64,000 nt of DNA from positions 248,001-312,000 of the forward strand of contig CBFFRP010000433.1 in assembly GCA_965644295.1 (NCBI GenBank), in the 5' to 3' direction. This DNA comes from Paraphysomonas bandaiensis. Its lineage: Eukaryota > Chrysophyceae. Below the pieces are notes generated by a model. The model was not told where the DNA came from, searched no databases, and was given only the letters and a program-made list of their open reading frames with translations. How positions within the stretch are numbered: position 1 is the stretch's first letter; every line of letters begins with the position of its first letter. A program made the translations under genes and the position numbers. Of the stretch, positions 10,750 through 21,400 are shown piece by piece.

Positions 10750-10906
10750 TGGGAATATAAGATCCAGCAGAATATGTCGATCCAGCAAAAAAATCCAGGT
10801 TTTTTTGATGCATGCTGTTTTTTGACGAATATATTTCAGAGAAATAACGAAAAAAGGTCGATTTTTTTGCTGGATCGACATATTCCGCTGGATCGACTTA
10901 TTCCCA
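10750..10906. mobile_element. 157-bp foldback element
   Basis: Terminal inverted repeats of about 46 bp, each containing two GATCCAGC words, GAATATGTCGATCCAGC and a run of A or T, flank a 60-bp AT-rich centre. The element interrupts a degenerate coding-like stretch. It is a non-autonomous DNA-element candidate; no clear target duplication was seen. Confidence 0.6.
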
Positions 10907-10969
10907 CAGAAGGAATTTGAGAGAGCGAATACACTGTGAATCGTGCCATTATTAACTGTGAGTTCGTAT

Positions 10970-11380
10970 TGCAAGCTTCATCACTATGCGGGAGAGCTAT
11001 TGTGAAGGTTTATGCCTCATTATCGACAAAATGAGCGTGACAAGTGGGTTCCCGTGACCTGTAGAAAAGCGGAGAGTGTATGTCTCGAGGTTATTGAAGA
11101 CGACGCAAGCAAGCAGTATGCCTATTAGTATTGGAGGGGAGAAAAGCATTTGAAATGCGCAGTGAAAGTTCAGTCCGAGTACGTCGTTGATTCATGTGCT
11201 GATTTACAGCATGAAACCGTGTTTGAAATGGAAAAAGAAGACCATGCAGGTGAGGTAGTGGATATGCTCGACTTACTGAGCAATGCTCTCAGTCGTGGTA
11301 AAAAGAGAAATAATGTATCAGAAATGGCTTTAAGCTCCAGAGACTCCCGGCTAGTGTCAGGTAATAAGTATTGGTACTAG
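10970..11380 (+). pseudogene. degenerate coding trace, unrecognised
   Basis: A plus-strand frame with stops at several points reads RFMPHYRQNERDKWVPVTC, then an acidic segment, then a clean 76-residue stretch from 11150 (ATTTGAAATG region) to 11380 containing CAVKVQSEYVVDSC and a Glu/Asp-rich tail. The frame is broken by TGA and TAG codons upstream. The composition looks like protein, and it lies next to foldback elements, so a decayed transposon gene is the likeliest explanation. I cannot name the family. Confidence 0.3.
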
Positions 11381-11888
11381 AGACTAGAGTAGTAGAGTGT
11401 GTAGCTGGAGTACTATTGGTCTGTTGAGTAATAATCAGTTCATTCATTGGGGTACAGTTATTGCTTTTCTGTTACATGCGCAAGCAATAATGAGAACTAG
11501 ATGGTGTACTGTAATGAACTATAAGATTAGGTGAAATTTAGCATATATCAAGATTTGTCGTTAATTTGCAGCAAACGCATGCATGTGTATGTAGCATTGC
11601 TTGATGTTCGACCCCATCCTAAGCCTAGGTATATATATATTAAACATATAATGTAAATAGTACGTCGTGAAAGTAGAATGTCGAGAGAGCGAAAATGCTG
11701 AAAGATCTGATTAGAAAATGTCAAACTTCACTTCTTAGGGTAGACTTATTATCACAGTCATCAAGCTTTCCAAATACATTTTTCTGTCGTTTCATTTATC
11801 AACACACCACTTACATGCTTTTCAATCTACTGCTATGTGTACACTTAACCTACTCTTATTCCCGTTCTCATCCAAAGATTGAGAAAAT

Positions 11889-12941
11889 TTAAGCATCAAA
11901 CTCCTTGTCTCTATTGCTGACGTCCAGGATCCTAATGCATGAGTCTCCACCACCGATGGCGACTTTCTCATTGTCAGGGGAGAAGTCCACACTGAATATA
12001 CCTCTCGTGAGCCCAGTCACTGTTCCAACCACCGCATTGTTGTTAATATGGTCAAACACTTTCGCCTCGTTCGCTCCACTTCCTCCAGCCATTAAAAATC
12101 TTCCTTGTCCCTCCTTAGAGAACTGAGCTGCGTAAAGCATGCAAGACGGTCCAGAGGACATTCGCGACGAGCTCCATGGCACCTCACCGATGCGCTTGCC
12201 AGTCCCGAAGTCCCACAGCTCCAGCTGATGCTGCGGTCGCCAGGATCCAGACAAAATCTCGTTGCGGAAAAGGTCAAGAGAATCCCCACATATGTGAGGA
12301 CCATAGATACTGCGCACAGCGTGACCCTCACGAATGTCCCAAATTTGGATGGTATTATCCCAACCCCCCGATATAACCACATTCTCATCAGAAGTGTACT
12401 TCACAGAGAAAATGCGGTTAGAATGTCCCGGAGAGGTCTTGACAGAGTACCCCACACCGCCTTGCATCGTCACAATATTCGTTTTAGTTGCCTCATCATA
12501 CACGCGAACTGCCGTGTCTTTGCCAGCTGTAACAAATTTCGTGCCTTCATCATTGTAGTCCAACGCATAGACTTGATTCTGTTCATCTTCAAAAGAATGT
12601 AAACATTTTCCTGATGTCATATGCCAGTGCTGAACAGCACCAGCAGCATTCGCAGCAAGAAACACATTCTTTGTTCGTGTTGATGGAGTGATGGGTCGGA
12701 ATCGAATAGCAGTTGTTGGTAGAGCAACATTCGATCCTCCTTCAAGATTATAGGCAATTTTACCATTTGATACATTAAAAACACGTATACCCCCATCACC
12801 ACATCCTGCTGCAAGAAATTTTCCATCAGGTGAAAATCTTACACAGAATACTTCAGATGTATTATCACTGATAGTGACACGAGGAATTAATCTATAATCC
12901 GTTTCTGCTGTAACACTCCGTTGATGTTTTTCTTCACTCAT
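11889..12941 (-). CDS. WD40-repeat protein, 350 aa
   Basis: Single-exon beta-propeller protein. Repeats are visible as FSPDGKFLAAGCGDGGIRVFN, the ALDYNDEGTKFVTAGKDTAVRVYD segment, the VKYTSDENVVISGGWDNTIQIWD segment, ILSGSWRPQHQLELWDFGTG and FSPDNEKVAIGGGDSCIRILD, with two weaker blades between. This gives about seven blades over nearly the whole length, with no added domain. The segment IYGPHICGDSLDLFRNEIL between blades 4 and 5 looks like a family-specific signature of a conserved protist/metazoan WD protein, but I cannot give it a symbol. The lack of introns contrasts with most neighbours. The gene is head to head with the KIX gene, 516 bp between starts. Its role is presumably scaffolding. 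Confidence 0.9.
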   Translation of the reverse strand: MSEEKHQRSVTAETDYRLIPRVTISDNTSEVFCVRFSPDGKFLAAGCGDGGIRVFNVSNGKIAYNLEGGSNVALPTTAIRFRPITPSTRTKNVFLAANAAGAVQHWHMTSGKCLHSFEDEQNQVYALDYNDEGTKFVTAGKDTAVRVYDEATKTNIVTMQGGVGYSVKTSPGHSNRIFSVKYTSDENVVISGGWDNTIQIWDIREGHAVRSIYGPHICGDSLDLFRNEILSGSWRPQHQLELWDFGTGKRIGEVPWSSSRMSSGPSCMLYAAQFSKEGQGRFLMAGGSGANEAKVFDHINNNAVVGTVTGLTRGIFSVDFSPDNEKVAIGGGDSCIRILDVSNRDKEFDA

Positions 12942-13457
12942 GATTTTATTATTATTTAATTAATATTTTATTAATTTAATTAATTTGATTGTTTCAATTT
13001 CATTCTACATGATTATCTATAAGTTAACTACATCAGCTAGGACACGTAGAGATGTAGTAGAGCTATATGTAGTATGTATATATGTATGTAGTGTGTGTGT
13101 ATGTATGTATGTAGTGTAGTCTTTGTCGTATGACACTTGCAGAGAAGCTACTTGAAATACCTGCAGAAGTTGAACCAGAATATATATCCTCACCATCAGC
13201 AAACAAGATAAACACACAAGATATACTATATACATCCTCACCATCAGCAAGCAAGACATATAGTCAAGTGTCTCGTGTATACAGTGTATCAGCGTATCAG
13301 TATATTGTACCAGTAGAATTACACTGTTAATTTCAGTCATTCTAAATTTCTATTTGAATAGCAAGTCAACACACCTCAGTTACAAGTATATACATATACA
13401 ATCCACAATAGTATTACTTTTACTATTTACGTTATCATAACTAGAAAAAATATTGTA
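12942..13457. other. divergent spacer, WD40 / KIX genes
   Basis: 516 bp. Contains a GTAT/GTGT simple-repeat patch (13072-13117) and two imperfect copies of a word ATCCTCACCATCAGCAA (about 13186 and 13228). It presumably holds both promoters. Confidence 0.5.
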
Positions 13458-14232
13458 ATGAGTTCAAGTTTAATTGGACTTGCTAACGCAGCAGCTGCTC
13501 AAACAAAGGAAGAAGATAAAGTTGAAAAACCGTAAGATTTAATATCAGCAACTGCTCTGTTCTTTGACCAAAGAATCATATTAATAATCTAGGGAGTTCC
13601 CACTTCGAACTGCTAGTATGCCTATATTAAAGAGGGATTCGAGTGCTGTACTTGGAGTTTCACAGCAGCATGTACAGGCCAAGTAAGTGATTCAGATCCT
13701 GACTCTTTGTTTTGATATTTTGATGCAGAACGGATTGGAGACTTTTTCTGACAGGTGTTGTACTATGATACTCTATCACTTATCCTAAAGTATTCTACAG
13801 TGGAAGAGAGAAAGCTTATACGAAGCAAAATTTCATGCGCATATGAAGGCAAGGTTAAAACCTACGATGAATTGTTGCAGGTAGTTTGAAAATTAATATC
13901 GTACTGTGCATTTCATTAGAAATTGTGCCTAGATGTGCAGTGCAATAGAAGAGGAGTTAGTCTTTATTTCTGCACCGTCAAGGTTGGACTACTTTAAGAC
14001 AGGACTGCAGGTAATATTACCATTATCTGTATGGTCAGTTAATATGTATATGTAGTATGAGAAACGTGTTATGGAAAAGAAGAAGCAGTTGAGTGGCAGT
14101 ACAGCTATAACGAATGTTCCCCCAGAAGCTTCTGCTTCTCCCGCAGTGAAATCGTCTTGTCCCTCCCCTGGCACACAGCCTCCCACGGAGACAGAAGAGA
14201 GAGCAGCCAAAAGGATTAAGACTTCAGAGTAA
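13458..14232 (+). CDS. small KIX-domain protein (MED15/CBP-type coactivator fold)
   Basis: Six exons (13458-13531, 13593-13682, 13729-13754, 13801-13880, 13933-14010, 14056-14232) join in phase through introns of 45-61 nt into 174 aa. Residues about 55-125 read DWRLFLTVEERKLIRSKI ... YDELLQMCSAIEEELVFISA .. SRLDYF ... YEKRVMEKKKQ. This matches the KIX three-helix pattern: tryptophan-arginine start, ER--I--KI helix, IEE-L helix, and a final SR-DYF/Y plus lysine-rich helix, as in MED15 and CBP/p300. The tail is Pro/Ser/Thr-rich and ends in a basic AAKRIKTSE. KIX domains bind activation domains of transcription factors, so a small nuclear cofactor or Mediator-tail subunit is the inference. The KIX call rests on pattern only. 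Confidence 0.7.
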
Positions 14233-15030
14233 TGTGCTACTCAGTTTTCCACTGCAGCATTTTCTTTGGATATATTGTGGGATGGTTTTTTGTGTTATTG
14301 AGTTATCTTGTATATCACTGAAGATGGCTTTGAAGGTGTTTAATAATGTATGTTTAGGCTTAATACTATACTATACAGGTTTCTGATAACTCTCATGCAT
14401 TAAAAGTGCATTCTTGTGCATGAGGAATAATAATATTTATCTCCACACCCCAGTGTCAGTAAGATTAATATATACGTATCCAATATCACCCTATAGAATA
14501 CCTGTGTAAGGTTTGATAATTCAAATATTCAAATCTACATGTGATATGGAAATAACCAGCTTGACTGAAAGCTGAAAGAGTATATATGTATACAGTATAC
14601 ACTGCATACCATAGCTTGGGAAATATATATGTATGACAATGTATATACTGGTATACAAGAAATGCTCATCATATTTCAATGTAACACTTTATAGAAGTAC
14701 GACATCCCAGGAAAGAATGGCATACAAGAAATGTTCATCATATTTCAATGTAACACTTTATAGAAGTACGACATCCAAGGAAAGAAGGACTAGGTTTATG
14801 AAATTTAACATGCTAAAACTGTTTTAGTGGTGAATAGTTATTGGCTTATTAGCTTAATAATGTGTGTAAAATGAAATGTAAAACATAATGAAGTACAGCT
14901 CGCAGAATTGACATCACAGATACTCAAGCTACGAGCCAACGGATCCACTTACCACTTACAATAATCACATATATACTTTGCTCAGTAACATAGTTTCTAA
15001 ATTATATAAAAAAAAGTTGACAGGTAGTAA
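14233..15030. other. convergent spacer with a 69-bp tandem duplication
   Basis: About 800 bp of AT-rich DNA between convergent genes. It holds the direct duplication at 14653-14790; nothing else could be supported. Confidence 0.5.
14653..14790. repeat. 69-bp tandem duplication, two copies
   Basis: The units 14653-14721 and 14722-14790 differ at only a few positions (for example C/T in AAATGCTC/AAATGTTC and C/A near the end). It is non-coding and recent. Confidence 0.9.
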
Positions 15031-16083
15031 TCAACTGCACGTCTCTTGCGAAGTACACATGTCAGCATCATTGAGGGCCCTCTCAATGATAATTCTATGC
15101 CCTATTGAAACACCGATAACAATGTAATCTTGTGCAGAAAGATCCCGAAGCATATCATACTCGATATTGTGCTCCGTAAAATTTTTTGTATAACCCTCCA
15201 GTCCTTGTGATGCTAAAAATTCCCTCAGTTTTCTACAACTGCCACGGGGTAGGTTTCCTTTTGACGGGCTGCAACCATCGGAATGAACCGTAGGTAGAGA
15301 ACTATCAGGCAATACTTGGCTACTTGGCAGCGACGACATTAGAAGTTGTAACTCTGTTGAGGCTGTATTCTGTAGAGAAGTGTCGCGTGGGTTGAGGGAA
15401 CACATCAGGATAGGGTTTGAGCTTTTCATAATAGCCCCTCCCAAAGGACCGAAACGACAAACATACAGAGCAGAGAGGCAGATAGGAGCTGCAGCCACAA
15501 CCAGGTTGAACGGGTAAGGGTACATGATCAGTGGCCAGCTTAACAGTGATGCAGCGAACAAGTAGAAAGCAAGAGAATGTATACGGAAAGAAGTAACAAG
15601 CACATCAACTCTTGATGACATCCAGACCTGGAAGATGGCATCACCAATCTGAGCAAACGAACACACCCATATTATATTGTTGACAAGAGATATCAGCTGT
15701 ACATTGGCTGTAATAAAAAACAACGATACCAGATAACACTGTTCCCAACCCATATCATTTCCAGTGAAAGTTTCGCTCAATATAGGTGTGCATATTATAG
15801 TAACAAGTAAGGCCTCAACTAATATATGCAGCCCAAATTCTTCCATCACGATACTCTTAAGCCCCGGTCCACTAAATAAAATTAATTGTATGATTCGCTT
15901 CTTAAAGATAAATGGTGGGTATATAACAGGAAGGTACTTCCACAATGCCATATCAGCATCACTCTGTTGTATCTGACTAAACTCATTAATCAATTCCTCT
16001 GTAAGAAGTCGTGAATCATCTGAATTTGTAGTAGGATTTGCAGCACGTATGCTATGTTTCCTAAATAAATTGGTTCGACGCAT
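15031..16083 (-). CDS. multi-pass membrane protein with C-terminal SAM domain
   Basis: Single-exon gene of 350 aa. After a polar N-terminus of about 50 residues there are about six hydrophobic segments: around KRIIQLILFSG, the HILVEALLVTIICTPIL segment, CYLVSLFFITANVQLISLV, IIWVCSFAQIGDAIF, AFYLFAASLLSWPLIM and LVVAAAPICLSALYVC. A Ser/Pro-rich linker follows, then residues about 287-340 (LREFLASQGLEGYTKNFTEHNIEY, DLSAQDYIVIGVSIGHRIII), which fit a SAM domain: L-FL-SQGLE-Y, ending L--DY---GV--GHR--I. SAM domains self-associate or bind partners, so a clustering membrane adaptor is the inference. No transporter or enzyme motif is seen. The gene is head to head with the next, 433 bp between starts. 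Confidence 0.8.
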   Translation of the reverse strand: MRRTNLFRKHSIRAANPTTNSDDSRLLTEELINEFSQIQQSDADMALWKYLPVIYPPFIFKKRIIQLILFSGPGLKSIVMEEFGLHILVEALLVTIICTPILSETFTGNDMGWEQCYLVSLFFITANVQLISLVNNIIWVCSFAQIGDAIFQVWMSSRVDVLVTSFRIHSLAFYLFAASLLSWPLIMYPYPFNLVVAAAPICLSALYVCRFGPLGGAIMKSSNPILMCSLNPRDTSLQNTASTELQLLMSSLPSSQVLPDSSLPTVHSDGCSPSKGNLPRGSCRKLREFLASQGLEGYTKNFTEHNIEYDMLRDLSAQDYIVIGVSIGHRIIIERALNDADMCTSQETCS

Positions 16084-16516
16084 TATGATGCTGTACTACT
16101 AACTGCAGCTCATCCCTCTCAACTGACAGCACTTTATAATGAATAATTATAAGATTTAAATTCTAATTTTATCAATGAATCTCTTTAAGTTTTATCTGTT
16201 AACTTCTACAGACATTTATAGAATAACAAGTACAGAATATAACACGATCTCTGATTAATATGCATATCTCATATCTATGAGCATATATATTGTGCGTGGA
16301 CAATGATCCACTGCCGGACTATAGAAGATAACAGCACTTTCCTGTGTCAAAATGCCTATTTATTAGTAGAAAAGTGCACTTTTATAGGGGATTTTTAGTT
16401 CATTATAATGTCTAGATGTGTGCTGTATTTATTAAGGAGGGGGAAAACACACACATATATCCACTCTACCATAACTCTGTGTGCTGATCACTTCTAATTA
16501 AACTTAATATGTACTT
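16084..16516. other. divergent spacer, SAM membrane protein / 385-aa protein
   Basis: 433 bp of AT-rich sequence; presumed shared promoter region. No distinct motif could be supported. Confidence 0.4.
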
Positions 16517-17879
16517 ATGACATCATTCTTACTTGTATCTTCTATATGTGGTCAAGTGTTATCCTCTGTATCTGCGTGTTCCAGGCATCATCTGGTGGCC
16601 ATAGGGAAGGTCGCAGCTAGCTTTGCTAGGACTGTTCCACGGTATGAATGTATACATATGTAGACATCATTAACGATATGGTTTATTATCATAAACTCAG
16701 ATCACAATTTTTTGAGATTCAACTTTTGAATCAGATATTTGTCGGGCGCACTTTATCAGTAAATCATGATTTTATTCTCATGTTGTCTACTGAGGATTGC
16801 GTAGGAAAACATGAGGCTAGATTGGTACTGATATGTGTGGTATATCTTGTTTATAGTGTATTAACATTTCACTCATAGAAATTGTTTCTTGTGGATCACA
16901 TGTTGGGCATTCTTTTCTCTAGAGCTCTGACCTCTATTGGTAAAGAGATTGAAGGTGATGTTTTGTCGGGATTACAAAGCAGCACATTCACTGATACCGT
17001 TAACTGCGAGGACTCCAAAGAAGATTTTTTTAGGGATACGTTTGAAGTATTTGAGGTTAGCTGCTAATAATGTGGTTATTTTATGTTACAACTTGTAGGA
17101 TCACTACGTGAGACCGCTACTGAGCATGACACTAAAATCACTTCCTTGGATTGCACCGGTAATAAATAGCCTCCCCCCATCCAGTAGCGCAGATAGTAAC
17201 TGGAAGGGACAGTGGTTTTTATGTGTATCTCAAGCTGATGATAAATCAAATTCACTATGCTGTCTACCGTTGGAGAGATCACGCCCTTCACCCAGCAATC
17301 ACACTATGCTAATATTGCAAACCTACCGATGTATGTACGAGCACAAAGAGAACCCCACCACTTTTAGGGATTGTGTTTTCATTAAAAGAAATGAATGCGG
17401 TTTAGAGTTATGCAGTACGTTATCGACTCGGAGGACTGCAACGTTAATATCATCCCTACATGTATGTGTCGTGGAGTTTTTATTTTGTATCTGAACTTCT
17501 TTTATTGCAGCTTCAAGGGTACTACTTGGTTATTCAGTTACCGGAGGAGTTAATTATTTCCGAGAAAGAAGATAACCTCGTGCACACATGTACCCTAGGT
17601 TTAGAAGTACGTACAATGGATATCCTGCATCCCCGCTTTTGTGAGGCTTGGAAGGCCTGCGTGCATAGGCTGAAATTGTACATGCCGGATAGTGCTGAAC
17701 AACCCGAACCTGGCGAATTTTACTCCGTGGATTTTGTATCATCCCTTCTTTTGCGTGATGCCCCTTCTTCGTCTACACCTGGCGGACTCAGCCCTGCCCC
17801 ACCACCAGCTGATAATATAAACAGAAGTGCAGATAGACGGTTGAGTAATGGGCGAATGTTTCGACCAGGTTTACGATAG
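16517..17879 (+). CDS. unrecognised 385-aa protein, five exons
   Basis: I do not recognise this family. Exons 16517-16641, 16701-16824, 16879-17055, 17099-17461 and 17511-17879 join in phase through introns of 43-59 nt. The N-terminal half alternates hydrophobic strands and helices (HLVAIGKVAASFARTV, VNHDFILMLSTEDC, LFLVDHMLGILFSRAL) in an order that could suit a longin/roadblock-like fold. The middle has clustered cysteines (SLCCLPLERSR, RDCVFIKRNECGLELC). The C-terminal 40 residues are Pro/Ser/Arg-rich and look disordered. There is no signal peptide or clear membrane helix. The ATG at 16517 is the first in the open frame, but an additional 5' exon cannot be excluded. A copia element is inserted 111 bp beyond the stop codon. 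Confidence 0.7.
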
Positions 17880-17984
17880 TACTTCTTGGATTTGTTTGTG
17901 AGTCGATTTATTGATATGTATCGTGGTGTATATAATGTAGCTGCTTTAGAGCGATACATACTATTATGGTAGTATATATCCCTC

Positions 17985-17989
17985 TTGCA
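17985..17989. repeat. target-site duplication, left
   Basis: TTGCA, repeated exactly at 23500-23504 on the other side of the copia element. It fixes the element's ends. Confidence 0.93.
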
Positions 17990-18310
17990 TATTGACTAAA
18001 GACCATTTTCAGATGATTAAGATCGTTGTAAGAGAAGTTTAAGTTAGTCAAACTAGATAGATTACTTTATTATGATTGTATACACAATTGTGTGTGTTGT
18101 CATGTAGCACATGTCAACAACATGATAAATTATTTCGTTCATGTTAACCACTGCTCAACTTCCGTATCTTGAATCGTCATGATATAATACTTCAGTTTCA
18201 CAGTTATAGCTATATAGCACCTTTTGACTATTGACTACGTATTACTGTTTTTCACATTGTATTTAACGTATTCTACAGTACTATCTTAGAGAACCATACG
18301 TATTCCAACA
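17990..18310 (-). repeat. 3' LTR of the intact copia element
   Basis: 321 bp. Read on the minus strand it runs from TGTTGGAATA to GTCAATA, identical to the partner at 23179-23499. As in the 5' copy, it contains the first codons of gag (MTNLNFSYNDL) running to its end. Confidence 0.95.
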
Positions 18311-18319
18311 CTCCTCCTC
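18311..18319 (-). other. polypurine tract
   Basis: GAGGAGGAG on the minus strand, directly before the 3' LTR; expected primer for plus-strand DNA synthesis. Confidence 0.8.
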
Positions 18320-18476
18320 AATGTAGAAACGAGTAATCGTCATTATACTGCAGCTATATATATCATCTAGTCATCTTAGGATAAAACGGATGTGAAAATC
18401 TTCATAAAGATACTGTGAACATCACACTTCGCTGTAACACAGTTATGTGGGATTCTTACCCACTAAAAACACACCC

Positions 18477-21400
18477 TTAACCTTTCTTGAACCGCTTCTT
18501 CTGATTCTTCTCAACTTCATTTGAAATGCTCCTCTTTTCCCCTGTGATAGTTTCTTCATGGAGTTTAAAGAGCTTTGTAGATAACGCTTTTGTAAATATG
18601 TCGGCCGCCATATCCTTAGTCGATACATGAATCAATCTGGCTGTAGGAAACCTTCCATTTACGTGTTCCCGAACCCAGTGGTACTTTATCTGAATATGTT
18701 TTGATCTTTTGTGATAGACTGGATTTTCTGACAGATCTTTTGCACTCTTGCTGTCCATGAAGAATGGGGTTGGCTTCGTCAATGCGAGTCCTAGCTCTCG
18801 TAACACCCCCCGTAGCCACACCAGTTCTTGCATGGCCGCATATTCAGCCATATACTCGGACTCCATACTGGAAGTTGCAACTGTAGTCTGCAGTTTGGAC
18901 TGCCATGCGATTGCTCCAGCACATAAGAATACAATATAACCGGTAGTTGAACGTCTCGTTAGTATATCACCTGCCCAGTCCGCATCACTAAATACATGTA
19001 AATCAAACTTACTCCCACTGAATTTGATTCCTTTGCTGGTGGTGCCTCTCAAATATTTCAATAAATGAATAGCTAAACGACACGATGCGTATGTAGGATT
19101 ACTGCTGTATCTCGATAGTAATCCGATTGCATAGGCGAGATCTGGTCTTGTGTGGAGTGCGAGATACAGGATTGCTCCAATAATACTACGATACGGAAAT
19201 TTTGAGACCCAGTCCTCCTGTTCTGATGTAAGTTCCCGTTCTGCAGCTAGTAGTTCTTGTGCATTTGATGGCAACGGAGCTTCCTTATTCTTTCTACTGT
19301 TTCCCATGACATGGTTGAATTTCTGAATCACTTTCTCCGCATACTGTGATTGATCTAGTTTGAACCAGTCTTCGCCTCTCGTGATTCGAATATTTAGGAA
19401 ACTTTGGCACTCTCCCATGTCCCTCATTTCAAACGTTTGGCAGAACTTGTTCTTGACAAAAACAAGGAATTCAAAATCCACAGATGCGATTATGATGTCA
19501 TCTACATACAGGAGTAATAACGTAAGTTTGCCTTGGTGCCAACGATAATATAAGCAGGTATCTAACACGCATGATCTAAACTGCATTGACTTTATGAATT
19601 TATCGATGTGGCGATTCCACTGACGCGGTGAGGCTCGTAAACCATATAGTGCTTTGATGAGTTTAAAACACCATCCATTGCTGAGCTCCTCATCTGGAGG
19701 TGGGTACATGTAGACATCTTCATCTAAATTTGCATAACAAAATGCAGAACTGACATCAAGCTGGTGTACATGCATATGGAACATAAAAGCAATTGCAATC
19801 ACGAGCCTGATAGTTATCCCTTTGACAACCGGTGCAAATGTAGATGGCTCCTCCTCAGTTTTCTCCTGAAGATTTCCTAGTGCGACTAGTCGAGCTTTAT
19901 ACTTCTGTATGTTGCCTAGTATGTCACGCTTGAGTTTGTGAACATACTTACATCTGATTAATTTGACCCCAGATGGTCGACGTACTATCTTCAAAACGCC
20001 TCTTCGTAAAAGAGCTTTCTTCTCTATTCGTCTGGCTGTTCTCCATTCTTCCGCTTGAGGGGACCTCTCCGCCTCTAGAAAACTGTTCGGTTCATGGACG
20101 TGTTTATTCTCAGTACTCTCCTCTGAATCCATGACATTTACATCGGCATCCATTACCTCTATCATGTTAATTTCTCCTAACACTGAAGCATTAGCTAGCC
20201 TCCTCCGTAAACGCTTACGTTTCTCTGCATCCCTTTTAGATACTCTCTGTAGGGTATTAGTACTGTTAGAATTTATAGTATCAGTATATTCAGGTACTCC
20301 CTGTTTTACTGCTCGATCAGGTTCTCCCTGAGCTGCATCTGCATCAAGTACTCCTTGAGTCATATCTTCATCAGGTGCTCCCTGACTAATACCATGGTTA
20401 ACTAGCTGCTCCTGATGGCTCTCAGGTGCTGGGATAGTGGACGTACTCCGTCCATCAGTGGTACTAGAAGCGTCCCTCGTTCCCGTATATCCCGTGTATC
20501 CAGGCGTATTCCTTGTCATTACCTGAACATCTTCTATATGTATGGGTACCTTCTGCTCAATGTGGGTTCTCCCCGCAGTTACAAGTGACCGATAACCAAC
20601 AATGACACCCTTTCTTTCTACCACTCTGGTGGTCTTGTACAACAGCCCGTCTTCATCGTCTATGTGAAAAGTCTTCACGAGATGCTGATAATCATTCACC
20701 GTCTTTGGTCTAGGTGCTGTTCGTACTCGAAGAGCGTCGATTTCTGCGTAATATTCTTCGGTGCGGGAAGGTATACTCTCATCTGTGAGTATGTGTACAC
20801 ACGTAATTACCTTATCGGTTGCTGGGAGATACACCTGGTATCCAACTTTATCTTCCGAATATCCCACTAGGTATCCAATCTTTGATTTATCGTCCCAGTC
20901 CTTTCGCCTGTCCGCCTTAGGTGTCAATATATAAGTTTTGCACCCCCATACTCTAAAATATTTCAAACTGGGTGGCTGACCCGTGACATACTCATATGGG
21001 GACATGTATCCTCTGTCCGTCCTTGTAGGGAGTCTGATCAGTGTATAGCGAGCAGCATGATACGCGTCTAACCAGAATGGAACCGGTAGGCCTGACTGCA
21101 ACAACATCGCCAACGCCATCTCTGATGCAGTCCTGAATTTTCGCTCCTCTACTGCATTCATTTCCGGACTATCTGTTGAAGACCAAGTATGTTTGTAGCA
21201 GCCTTGTGATCTCAAATAGCTCCTAAGTTCTTGATTTATGAGTTCTCCAGCTCCATCAGCGTGGTAGTGGTCCACTCTCAGCTTATATTGCCTAATCTCT
21301 CCTTCGAACACCTCTCTAAAAAACTGAATCACTTCTTCTTTAGTACGCTGGTTTACGCCTTTTACCCAGAACATCCTACTCGGGTGATGAGTTAGTTTGA

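Larger units (their letters stand above)
9793..11888. other. gene-poor convergent region with decayed coding traces
   Basis: About 2.1 kb between the ends of the KH-WW and WD40 genes. It holds a 62-bp hairpin (10195-10256), a foldback element (10750-10906) and a weak plus-strand coding trace (10970-11380). The rest shows short overlapping frames on both strands without conserved motifs. Confidence 0.5.
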
